A stretch of 64,000 bases of DNA. Origin: Comamonadaceae bacterium UBA4962. GTDB lineage: Bacteria > Pseudomonadota > Gammaproteobacteria > Burkholderiales > Burkholderiaceae_C. The translations under genes and the position numbers were made by a program. Location of the stretch: the NCBI GenBank assembly GCA_002397315.1, contig DHAE01000023.1, forward strand, positions 140,770-204,769, written 5' to 3'. The notes below the pieces were generated by a model. The model was not told the DNA's origin and ran no database searches. It saw nothing but the letters and a program-made list of their open reading frames with translations. Shown in pieces: positions 8,217 through 16,700 of this stretch (within the stretch, counting starts at the first letter, position 1; each line of letters begins with the position of its first letter).

Positions 8217-9152
8217 TCAGGTGACCGGCGGCACCTGCATGGCCTCCTCGATCGACCAGCGGGTGCTCCGGCCCAGGAAATCCAGGAAAGCGCGCGTGCG
8301 GGCGGGCATGAACTTGCGGCTGGGGAACGCCGCGTAGAGCGTGTACCGGCCCGTCGTCCACGGTGCCAGCACCCGCACGAGGCGGCCGCTGCGCAGGTGG
8401 GGCGCGGCGAGGTCGAGCGGCTGCGCGCTGATGCCCGCGCCGTCCAGCGTGGCGCGCAGCAGCGTGTCGATGTGGTTGGCCACGCACACCGGCTGCACGG
8501 CCACGTCCACCGTCCGGGCGGCGTCCACGGGGTCGGTCAGGCGCAGCAGCCGGGGCCGGGCCTCCGCGTTGCGGCGCAGCAGGCACTGGTGCTGCGCCAG
8601 GTCGTCGGGCACCTTCGGAATGCCGTGCGCGCGCAGGTACTCGGGCGAGGCGCAGAGGATGCCGTCGAGCGAGACGATCGGCCGGGCGATGACGTTGGCG
8701 TTGTAGCGCTCGTCGGCGCCCAGCAGCGTCACGTCGTAGTCGCCGATGGCCGGCCCGACCGCGGAATCGACGTGGATGTCCAGCACCACGCGCGGGTGCA
8801 GGCGCCGGAACTCCGCCACCAGCGGCGCGAGGATGTGGACGGCGAGCGCCGGGGGCGCCAGCAGCCGCAGCACCCCGGCGATGTCGGAGGTGTGCGCCTG
8901 CGCGGCCGCGAAGGCCTCGTCCACGTCGGCCAGGATGCTGCGCACCCGCAGCAGATAGGCCTCGCCGGCCTCGGTCAGCGACACCCTGCGGGTGGTGCGC
9001 TGCAGGAGGCGCGTGCCGATGTGCTCCTCCAGGTCGGCCACCAGCCGGGTGACCGCGGCGGGCGAGAGATCGAGCGCCCGCGCGGCTGCCGCGAAGCCAC
9101 CTTCGTCGGCCACCGCCTGGAACACGCGCATGGTGAGCAGTCTGTCCATCAC
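8217..9152 (-). CDS. LysR family transcriptional regulator
   Basis: A 311-residue LysR-type regulator. Residues 1-63 form the winged HTH (MRVFQAVADEGGFAAAARAL..SPAAVTRLVADLEE), followed by LLQRTTRRVSLTEAGEAYL and a substrate-binding domain. It is in the group that controls nearby oxidoreductases or efflux genes, but the only divergent neighbour is a DUF4148 gene. The intergenic region (9153-9281) has an AT-rich patch with two imperfect repeats (ACTGAAACGA and TCAGTTTCGC in opposite orientation) that could be its binding site. The target is unknown. Confidence 0.92.
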   Translation of the reverse strand: MMDRLLTMRVFQAVADEGGFAAAARALDLSPAAVTRLVADLEEHIGTRLLQRTTRRVSLTEAGEAYLLRVRSILADVDEAFAAAQAHTSDIAGVLRLLAPPALAVHILAPLVAEFRRLHPRVVLDIHVDSAVGPAIGDYDVTLLGADERYNANVIARPIVSLDGILCASPEYLRAHGIPKVPDDLAQHQCLLRRNAEARPRLLRLTDPVDAARTVDVAVQPVCVANHIDTLLRATLDGAGISAQPLDLAAPHLRSGRLVRVLAPWTTGRYTLYAAFPSRKFMPARTRAFLDFLGRSTRWSIEEAMQVPPVT

Positions 9153-9281
9153 TGAAACGAAGAGCCGCGACAGGCCGAGATTATTTCAGTTTCGCGAATT
9201 AATCATTGCCGGGGGCGCTGTTTTTCCGGGGGTTAACCCTGCGTACAGTGGAGACATCCACCCACCAGAAAGGAACACACC

Positions 9282-9617
9282 ATGAACCGCAAGCCTCTCG
9301 CATTCACCGCCGCCGTCCTCGCCCTCTGCGCCTTCTCGGCCCAGGCCGACACCGGCACGCAGACCGACTGGATCCACTACCCGGCCGTGAACCAGGCCAC
9401 CTCCAGCACGCTGACGCGCGAAGCCGTGATCGCCGATCTCGTGGCGGCCCGCCAGAACGGCACGATGCCGCGCGATGGCGACTGGAGCAACGTTCCCGCG
9501 CCCCTGGCGCTGTCCGGCCAGCCCGACGCCGACACCCAGGTGGCCACCCGCGAGCAGGTGCGCGCCGAAGCGATCGCCGCGGCCCGCGCGCACACCATCG
9601 TGAGCGGCGACCACTGA
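9282..9617 (+). CDS. DUF4148 periplasmic protein
   Basis: A 111-residue protein with a signal peptide (MNRKPLAFTAAVLALCAFSAQA, cleavage likely after residue 22) and a short helical mature part containing LTREAVIADLVAARQNGTMPRDGDW. The TREQV-type repeats with alternating Ala, Arg and Glu are typical of the DUF4148 family, which is abundant in Burkholderiales and has no assigned function. A good AAGGA ribosome site lies 7 bp upstream of the ATG. Confidence 0.85.
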   Translation: MNRKPLAFTAAVLALCAFSAQADTGTQTDWIHYPAVNQATSSTLTREAVIADLVAARQNGTMPRDGDWSNVPAPLALSGQPDADTQVATREQVRAEAIAAARAHTIVSGDH

Positions 9618-9636
9618 GATCCCCGCCGCCGGGGAA

Positions 9637-10104
9637 TCAGGCCGGCGCGCCGTAGTTGCGCGTGAGCGATTCGGCCACGCAGACCGGCTTGTCGGCGCCT
9701 TCGCGCTCGATGGTGGCCTGCCAGGTCATCTGCACGCCGTCCGGCGTAACGGGCTCGCAGGCCAGCAGCGTGAGCCGGGCGCGCAGGCGGCTGCCCACCG
9801 GCACGGGCGACATGAAGCGCACGCGGTTGAGGCCGTAGTTGACGCCCATGCGCGCGCCCTCGATGTCGAAGGCCGCCTCGAAGAAGCGCGGCAGCAGCGA
9901 CAGCGTCAGGAAACCATGGGCGATCGGGCCGCCGAAGGGGCCCTGGGCCGCGCGCTCCGGATCGACGTGGATCCACTGGTGGTCTCCCGTGGCCTCGGCG
10001 AAGCGGTTCACCTGCTCCTGCGTGACGGGGATCCATTCGGTGACGGCCACCTCGCTGCCGACGCAGGCGGCCAGTTCCGAATAGGAATGGAAGGTCTTCT
10101 TCAT
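9637..10104 (-). CDS. MaoC family dehydratase
   Basis: A 155-residue single hot-dog-fold protein of the MaoC/R-specific enoyl-CoA hydratase group. Its motif TGDHQWIHVDPERAAQGPFGGPIAHGFLTLSLLP (residues 39-72) contains the catalytic Asp/His pair of hydratase 2. It probably hydrates short or medium enoyl-CoA thioesters. The ATG at 10104 is directly abutted upstream by a perfect 9-bp hairpin rather than a Shine-Dalgarno sequence. It converges on the DUF4148 gene and lies 97 bp downstream of the ParA-like gene on the same strand. Confidence 0.9.
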   Translation of the reverse strand: MKKTFHSYSELAACVGSEVAVTEWIPVTQEQVNRFAEATGDHQWIHVDPERAAQGPFGGPIAHGFLTLSLLPRFFEAAFDIEGARMGVNYGLNRVRFMSPVPVGSRLRARLTLLACEPVTPDGVQMTWQATIEREGADKPVCVAESLTRNYGAPA

Positions 10105-10105
10105 G

Positions 10106-10125
10106 CACCGCACTGTAGTGCGGTG
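10106..10125. promoter_or_regulatory. Perfect inverted repeat abutting the maoC start codon
   Basis: Arms CACCGCACT and AGTGCGGTG separated by 2 bases, ending one base before the MaoC ATG. The element occupies the place where a ribosome-binding site would be, so it may be an operator or a translational control hairpin. No regulator can be assigned from the sequence. Confidence 0.5.
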
Positions 10126-10201
10126 GGTGCATGGCGGCGTGTCGGGCCGGCGACAGGGCAGCGCCCCGCTCCGGCCGGGCGATAGCGACGAAAGCCGGAG
10201 T

Positions 10202-10822
10202 TCAGTCGGCGGCCAGCCAGTCGCACACGGGGCGCCACTGCTCCAGATCGCGCGCCACGCGGCCGGGGGCCACGTCGAACAGCGACAGGCCCTGCGCCGC
10301 GAGGTGCACGTAGTTCTGCGTGTCGCGCAGCATGCCGAGCACGGGCAGGCCGAGCCCTTCCACGAATTCCTGGAGCTTGTCCGCCGCGATGGTGCGGCCA
10401 TCCACGCGCATGCCGACGATGCCGATGCGGGTGGAGGCCGCCTGCCGGTGCGCGGCCAGCTCGTCGAGGAAGCTGCGCGTGGCGAAGATGTCGAAGACGC
10501 TGGGCTGCAGCGGCACGAGCACCTTGTCGGCGAGCTTGAGCAGGTCCTTGAGCGCCGCGCCGTGCAGGCCGGCGGGGGTGTCGAGCACCGCGTGGCTGGC
10601 GTCGCGCGGCGCACGGGGCGCCGCGCCCTGGGGCGTCTCCCAGTCGGCGATGGGCCGGGCCGTGGCCGGGCGCAGGCTGCGCCAGAGCCGGGACGATTGC
10701 TGCGGGTCCAGGTCGCCCAGGGCGACGGTGTGGCCCTGGCTCGCGAAAAAGCCGGCCACGTTCATGGCAAGCGTGGACTTGCCGACTCCCCCCTTGGGGT
10801 TTGCCACTGCGATCACGGGCAT
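10202..10822 (-). CDS. Orphan ParA-family ATPase
   Basis: A 206-residue P-loop ATPase with the deviant Walker A motif KGGVGKST (residues 10-17) and a Walker A' segment LGDLDPQQSS near residue 36. The size and motif set match the compact MinD/ParA-like proteins. No parB-like gene or parS-like repeat is adjacent, so it is probably not a plasmid partition system. Such orphans can position cellular cargo such as chemoreceptors or carboxysomes, or regulate genes; here the cargo is unknown. Confidence 0.85.
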   Translation of the reverse strand: MPVIAVANPKGGVGKSTLAMNVAGFFASQGHTVALGDLDPQQSSRLWRSLRPATARPIADWETPQGAAPRAPRDASHAVLDTPAGLHGAALKDLLKLADKVLVPLQPSVFDIFATRSFLDELAAHRQAASTRIGIVGMRVDGRTIAADKLQEFVEGLGLPVLGMLRDTQNYVHLAAQGLSLFDVAPGRVARDLEQWRPVCDWLAAD

Positions 10823-10912
10823 GTGCGACTCCTCGATGGCGGAATGCGTGCGTTGCGGGACGCCGATGGTAGCGCTCCGCCGTGACCGCGCAAGCCGGCC
10901 GGCGCCGCCAGG

Positions 10913-11554
10913 TCAGGCGTGCTGGCCGCCGCGCCTGACGAAGAACAGCCCGGCGCCCACCGCCATGAGCAGCCCGCCGAAGACGCGGTTCTGGTTGCGC
11001 ACCGCGCGCGGGCTGCGCAGCAGGCGCCGCAGCGCGCTGGCGCCGGCCGCGTAGCCGTGCATCACCGTCAGGTCCACGGCCACCGTGGTCGCGGCCATGG
11101 CGAGCAGTTGCAGCCAGAGCGGGCGCGTCTCGGTGAGGAACTGCGGCAGCACGGCCACCATGAAGATGATGCCCTTGGGGTTGGTGGCGTTGGTGAGGAA
11201 GCCCGTCGCGCAGCGCCTGCGCCAGGAGCCCGCGGGCACGCCCTCGCCACCGTCCAGCAGGGACGCGGCGCCGCCCGCGCGCCACTGCGTGAAGCCGAGG
11301 TAGATCAGGTAGCACGCGCCCAGCACCTTCACGGCGCTGAAGGCGGTTTCGGAGGCCAGCAGCAGCGATCCCACGCCCGCGCCGGCGATCACCAGCACGA
11401 GCAGCAGGCCGAGCTGCAGCCCGAGGATGGTGGCGCCGGTGCGGCGCACGCCGTAGGCCAGCCCGTGGCTCATCGAGAGGACGGCACCCGAACCGGGCGA
11501 GAGGGCGATGAGGCAGGAAGCCGCCAGAAAGGCGAGCCAGGTGTGGAATTCCAT
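10913..11554 (-). CDS. LysE/RhtB family amino-acid exporter
   Basis: A 213-residue inner-membrane protein with about six helices. The signature near the N-terminus (ALSPGSGAVLSMSHGLAYGVRRTG) and NATNPKGIIFMVAVLPQF near residues 122-139 are characteristic of LysE/RhtB exporters of amino acids and their analogues. The start at 11554 gives the usual MEFHTWLAFL N-terminus. The exported compound cannot be inferred. It is divergent from the KefB-type antiporter. Confidence 0.92.
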   Translation of the reverse strand: MEFHTWLAFLAASCLIALSPGSGAVLSMSHGLAYGVRRTGATILGLQLGLLLVLVIAGAGVGSLLLASETAFSAVKVLGACYLIYLGFTQWRAGGAASLLDGGEGVPAGSWRRRCATGFLTNATNPKGIIFMVAVLPQFLTETRPLWLQLLAMAATTVAVDLTVMHGYAAGASALRRLLRSPRAVRNQNRVFGGLLMAVGAGLFFVRRGGQHA

Positions 11555-11744
11555 GGGAAGGACGCGCTGCAGAAAAGGGGGACGCCGACTTCGAGACCGG
11601 CGCGGCAGCACGGGATGTTAACGTTGCACAATGTCCCGGCGCGATGCCCGTGACGCAACGCGACCGCTGCCGCGCTCCGTCCGCACGCCCTCCGCGCCGC
11701 GCGCTTCCATCCCACCCGAACCGATCGCTGCCGACACCGCGTCC

Positions 11745-13625
11745 ATGGCTCACGCACCCACCTGGCTCACCTACGGATTCCTCTACCTCGGCGCCGCCGT
11801 CCTGGCGGTGCCCATCGCACGCGCGCTCGGGCTGGGCGCGATCATCGGCTACCTTGCGGCCGGCATCGCGATCGGCCCGTGGGGCCTGGGCCTCGTGAGC
11901 AATGTGCAGGACATTCTGCATTTCGCGGAGTTCGGCGTCGTGCTGATGCTGTTCCTGGTCGGGCTGGAGTTGCAGCCGAGCCGGCTCTGGAGCCTGCGGC
12001 GGCCGATCTTCGGGCTCGGCAGCGCCCAGGTGCTGGGTTGCGCGGCGCTGCTCTGGGCCGTGGCCTGGGCCTGCGGACTGCCCTGGCGCATCGCCCTCGT
12101 GGGCGCGCTGGGGCTCGCGCTGTCGTCCACCGCGATCGCGCTGCAGGTGCTGGCCGAGCGCAACCTGATGCGCACGGACGGCGGGCAGAAGGCGTTCTCG
12201 ATCCTGCTCTTCCAGGACGTGGCCGCCATCCCGATCCTGGCGCTGCTGCCGCTGCTGGCGGCCGGCGCGGAAGGCAGCGCGGCGGCGGCCCAGCCGCACA
12301 CCGCGAGCGGCCTTGCGCTGGAGGCGGCGAAGATCGTCGGCGTGGTGGGCGGCATCGTGCTGGGCGGGCGCCTGCTGCTGCGCCCCCTGCTGCGCTGGAT
12401 CGCGCGCAGCCGCACGCCCGAGATCTTCACGGCGGCGGCGCTGCTGCTGGTGGTGGCCACGGCGATGCTGATGCTGGCGGTGGGCCTGTCGATGGCGCTG
12501 GGCGCCTTCCTGGCCGGCGTGCTGCTGGCCGAGAGCGAATACCGCCGCGAGCTGGAAACCGACCTGGAGCCGTTCAAGGGCCTGCTGCTGGGCCTGTTCT
12601 TCATGGCCGTGGGCATGAGCATCGATTTCGGCGTGCTGATGCGTTCGCCCTGGACCATGCTGGCGCTGCTGCTCGGCTTCCTCGCCATCAAGGGCGTGGT
12701 CATCTACACGCTCGCGCGCGCCACGGGCATGGCCTACCAGGAGCGGCCGGTGTTAACGCTGCTGCTCGCGCAGGGCGGCGAGTTCGCGTTCGTGGTGTTC
12801 CAGACGGCCGCGGGCGCGGGGGCCATTCCGGCCGAGACGTCCTCGCTGCTCATCGGCGCGGTGGCGCTGTCGATGCTGCTGAGCCCGCTGCTGCTCACGG
12901 CGCTCGACCGCGTGCTGCTGCGGCGCCATGCGCGCCTGGGCACCGAGCCGCCGCCGGACGTGGAGGAGATCTCCGAGCCGCAGGAGGCGCCGGTGATCAT
13001 CGCGGGCTTCGGCCGCTACGGGCAGATCGTGGCGCGCATGATGCTGGCGCAGGGCGTGCCGGCCACGGTGCTCGACCACAGCGTCGAAATGCTGGAGGTG
13101 GCGCACACCTTCGGCTACCGCGTGTTCTACGGCGACGCCACGCGGCTCGACCTGCTGCGCATCGCCGGCGCGGCGCAGGCCCGCGTGCTGGTGGTGGCGG
13201 TGGACGACACCGAGCAGTCGCTGAAGATCGTGAAGCTCGCGCGCAAGCATTTCCCGCAACTGGAGATCGTGGCCCGCGCGCGCGACGTGACGCACTGGAA
13301 CGCGCTGCGCGACCTGGGCGTGGAGCGGGTGGAGCGCGAGGTGTTCGAATCGAGCCTGAAGACCGCGCGCACGGTGCTGGAAGTGATCGGCATGCCGGCC
13401 GATCAGGCCGAGGCGCTGGCGAACCGGTTCCGCCACCACAACATCGCGCTGGCCGACCGGATGTACCCGCACCACAACGACCGCGCCAAAATGATCGCGG
13501 TGGCCAAGCAGGGCCGCCAGCAACTGGTGGAACAGATGGCCAAGGAACGGCAGGAAATCGCCGCTGCCGCCGAGCCTGCGGCGCATCCGCCGGTGGGCGC
13601 CGGCCTGCCGCCGGACGGCCGCTGA
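11745..13625 (+). CDS. Monovalent cation:proton antiporter-2 (KefB/KefC type)
   Basis: A 626-residue CPA2 transporter. Residues 1-390 form about 12 membrane helices, including the conserved LGAIIGYLAAGIAIGPWGLG and ILHFAEFGVVLMLFLVGLEL near the N-terminus and AQGGEFAFVVF near residue 340. From about residue 415 a Rossmann RCK/TrkA-N domain follows (VIIAGFGRYGQIVARMML...YGDATRLDLLRIAGA). These proteins exchange K+ or Na+ for H+ and are gated by nucleotide or glutathione binding at the RCK domain. The N-terminus (MAHAPTWLTYGFLYLGAAVLAVPIA) fits a start at 11745 rather than the longer 11631 frame. Confidence 0.93.
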   Translation: MAHAPTWLTYGFLYLGAAVLAVPIARALGLGAIIGYLAAGIAIGPWGLGLVSNVQDILHFAEFGVVLMLFLVGLELQPSRLWSLRRPIFGLGSAQVLGCAALLWAVAWACGLPWRIALVGALGLALSSTAIALQVLAERNLMRTDGGQKAFSILLFQDVAAIPILALLPLLAAGAEGSAAAAQPHTASGLALEAAKIVGVVGGIVLGGRLLLRPLLRWIARSRTPEIFTAAALLLVVATAMLMLAVGLSMALGAFLAGVLLAESEYRRELETDLEPFKGLLLGLFFMAVGMSIDFGVLMRSPWTMLALLLGFLAIKGVVIYTLARATGMAYQERPVLTLLLAQGGEFAFVVFQTAAGAGAIPAETSSLLIGAVALSMLLSPLLLTALDRVLLRRHARLGTEPPPDVEEISEPQEAPVIIAGFGRYGQIVARMMLAQGVPATVLDHSVEMLEVAHTFGYRVFYGDATRLDLLRIAGAAQARVLVVAVDDTEQSLKIVKLARKHFPQLEIVARARDVTHWNALRDLGVERVEREVFESSLKTARTVLEVIGMPADQAEALANRFRHHNIALADRMYPHHNDRAKMIAVAKQGRQQLVEQMAKERQEIAAAAEPAAHPPVGAGLPPDGR

Positions 13626-13642
13626 CCGCTCCCGCTCCGCAA

Positions 13643-13658
13643 CGGCCCGCACGGGCCG
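13643..13658 (+). terminator. Hairpin after the antiporter gene
   Basis: Perfect 7-bp inverted repeat CGGCCCG / CGGGCCG with a 2-base loop, 18 bp after the antiporter stop. There is no T-run, so it is only a weak terminator candidate. A CTTTTTCC stretch follows about 45 bp later. Confidence 0.3.
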
Positions 13659-13724
13659 CCGCATCACCCCGCGGTTCCGCACCGCAGCCCTTGAGGCGCT
13701 TTTTCCGAAAGGATTCACGACTTC

Positions 13725-16700
13725 ATGCGACGTTTCGAACTGATCGAGGGAAACTCCAGCAAATTCTGGGAAGTGGAGCAGGCAGGCTCCGACCTGAACG
13801 TCCGGTGGGGCCGCATCGGCACCGCCGGCCAGAGCCAGACCAAGCCGTTCGCGGACGCCGCCAAGGCCACGGCGGCGATGGCCAAGCTGGTCACCGAAAA
13901 GACCGGCAAGGGCTACGCGGAAGTCGGCGTGGCGGCCGGGGCGGCGATCGGCGCCACGCCGGTGCCTGCTGCGAAGCCGGCCTCCGCACAGCCGCCCGCT
14001 CCGGGCCCCGCCGGCAGTGCGCCGGCCGCGGCCAGCTCGGCATCTGCACAGGCCGTGGCGTCCGCGCAGCCCGTGGCAGCGGCCCCGGCTTCCGTGCCGG
14101 CCCCGCCCCCGGCCGAGGGCCTGGATGCGCAGTGCGAGCGCGCAATGGCAGCCACCTGGGCGCAGATCGCCGCAGGCACCCTGAAGGTGGACGACGTGCT
14201 CTCCGCCGCCGTGATCAAGCGCCAGCACGGCGTGAGCGACCAGGGCGCGGCCATGGCGTTCGAGCAGTTGAAATCCGCAGGCCTGCTGCACGGCTGGGGC
14301 ACGACGGCGCAAGTGGGTAAACAGTCACAGGACCTCGCGCGGGCGCTGATCGCCGAGGCCGCCGACCGCGCGGCGCAGGAGCAATCCGCCCCGGTGGGGC
14401 CGGCCGCGGTCACCGGGGCCGCCGGCAGCGGCGAGGCGCAGGTGCCGCCCTGGCTCGCCGGGGGCGACCCGGTGCGCCTGTCGCCGCAGATGCTTCGCGA
14501 CGCCTATGCCTCGCGCCGGTTCCCGCAGCCGCGGCCGACCCTGCCGTTGGCGGAGGCATGGCAGCGGGCGCGCACCGCGCTGGACATGCAGCTGGACATG
14601 CCCGGCAGCGACGCCGCGCTGCGCGAGACGCTGCAGCGCACCGTCGATCGCCTGGGCCAGGCCGATGCATCGGCCGATGCGGAGGCCGACACGGTGCTGC
14701 TGGCGCTGGCGCTCTCCATGTCCGGCTACTACGGAGAGAATGCCGGCGCCGCCGCGGTGGCGGACTACCTCGTGGCGCAGTACGGACTGCCGGGCGCGGT
14801 GGACATCCTGATCGCTGCGCAGCGGATCGAGGCCACCAGCGTGTACGACCAGAATGCACAGCAGCGCCGGCTGCAGCTCTCCGGCGCCGTCACCCGCCCC
14901 ACGAGCCATGGCTGGCGCGGCCCGCTGGGCCAGGGCGAGGAGTCTTTCCGCACCTATCTCGCGGCCGCGCCGCAGGCCGAATGGGAGGCCTGCGCGGATC
15001 GGATCGAGGCGGCCCTGCCCTCGCTGCATCCCAGCCGCCAGCCTGTGCTGGCGCTGCTGCTGCCGGACCGGCCCGCTCTGTCGGACGCCCTCGCCCACCG
15101 ACTCGGCGCCGAGAAGGAGGCGCCCGAAACCCTGCACTGGCTGCTGCTCACCGCCACCGATTCCGCCGCGCTCGCCATCGCCGCCAAAACGCGGGTGGGC
15201 TATTCCCAGGGCTTCTGGGGCAACACGCGCATGGTGGCCACCGCCGTGCGCGAGCGCGGCTGCGGCGCGGTGGCGGTGCTGGAGCGCGGTGCCGGCAACG
15301 AAGCCGCGGGCGAGGCGCTCGCCGCCATCGGCACGCCCGAAGCCGTGTCGGCGCTGGCCCGGGTCGCGAGCGAATCCAAGAGCGAGCTCGCCCGGCTCTC
15401 GCTGGCGGTGGACCGCTGGCCGCTCGCGGGCATCGCCGCGCTGTCGCGCCTGGTGGCGGCCGACGGCAAGGAAGCCGGGCTGCTCACGCCGATGCTCTCG
15501 CGCCTGCTGCGTGCGCACGGCGACAGCGTTCCGCTGCTGCGGCCCTGGCTGGACGCCGCCGCACAGGCCGCCATCGACCGGCGGCTGGCACTGCTCGCGG
15601 GCCCTGCCGAGGTGGCGGCGCCGGACGAACTGCCGGACGTGCTGGCCCGTCCGCCGTGGCTCGCCAAGGCCGCCCGCAAGACGGCCGCGGTGCTGGCGCT
15701 GGAGCCGCTGCCGCTGGCGCCCGTGGAACAGTGGGCGCCGGGCGAACGCGAGGAGGCCCGCCGCCTGAACTCGTGGCAGATGACACGTTACGCCAAGGCC
15801 GCCCAGGACGTGTCCGAGTTGCTGGATCTGCTGGGCTTCGGGCAACGCAAACGGCAGCAGCGACCCGCGCCCCTTCGCGGGGACGCGGAGCGGGCCATCC
15901 GCGAGCGGGACGTGAAAACGCTCATCGCGGCCTGGCGCACCACGGTGGCCGAACGCCAGCATGAGCGCTACTACTGGTACAGCTTCGATGCCACCGCGGC
16001 GGCGCAACTGCCGCCCGAGATGGCCGTGCCGTTCTGGAACGCCGTGGCCGGCGAGACGGAAGGGGGGGACATCGGGTACGCGATCGCCACACTGGGCCTG
16101 CCCGCGCTGCCGGCACTGGCCGCGATGGTGCGCCAGAAACCGACCGAGAACCTGGCCTGGGCGATGCACTACGGCGCGGTGGAAATCGCCCCCACGGCCG
16201 CGCGCGCCTTCGCGAAGCTCAAGACCGCACGGGCCGCCGGCCGCGCCTGGCTGCTCCAGTACCCCGAACATGCGGCCTGCGCGCTCATCGCGCCGGCATT
16301 GGGCAAGCCCGGCGAGGCGCGCGATTGCGCGGGCGCGGCCCTGCGCCTGCTGTATGCCCAGGGCCATGAGGCGCTGCTGCTCGACGTGGCTGCGCGCCAT
16401 GGCGACGATGCCGTGGTGCAGGCGCTGCGCGCGGTGCTCGACGAAAGCCCGCTGGACCGCTTTCCCACCAAGCGCGCGAAGCTGCCGGAATTCTGGCAAC
16501 CGCGTGGCTGGCGGCGGCCGATGCTGCGAGGCGGCGCGGGCCAGGGCAAGGCCCTGCCGGACGACGCCCTGGACGCGCTCGGGCAGATGCTCACCTTCCC
16601 CACCAGCGAAGGGGTGTATGCCGGCATCGCGCTGGTGCGCGAGGCCTGCACGCCCGATTCGCTGGCCGACTTCGCATGGGATGCCTTCAGCGCCTGGCTG

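Noticed and set aside
11631..11744. Longer N-terminus for the antiporter
   Set aside because: The extra 38 residues are Arg/Pro-rich and unlike a membrane N-terminus; the MAHAPTWLTYG start directly precedes the first helix.
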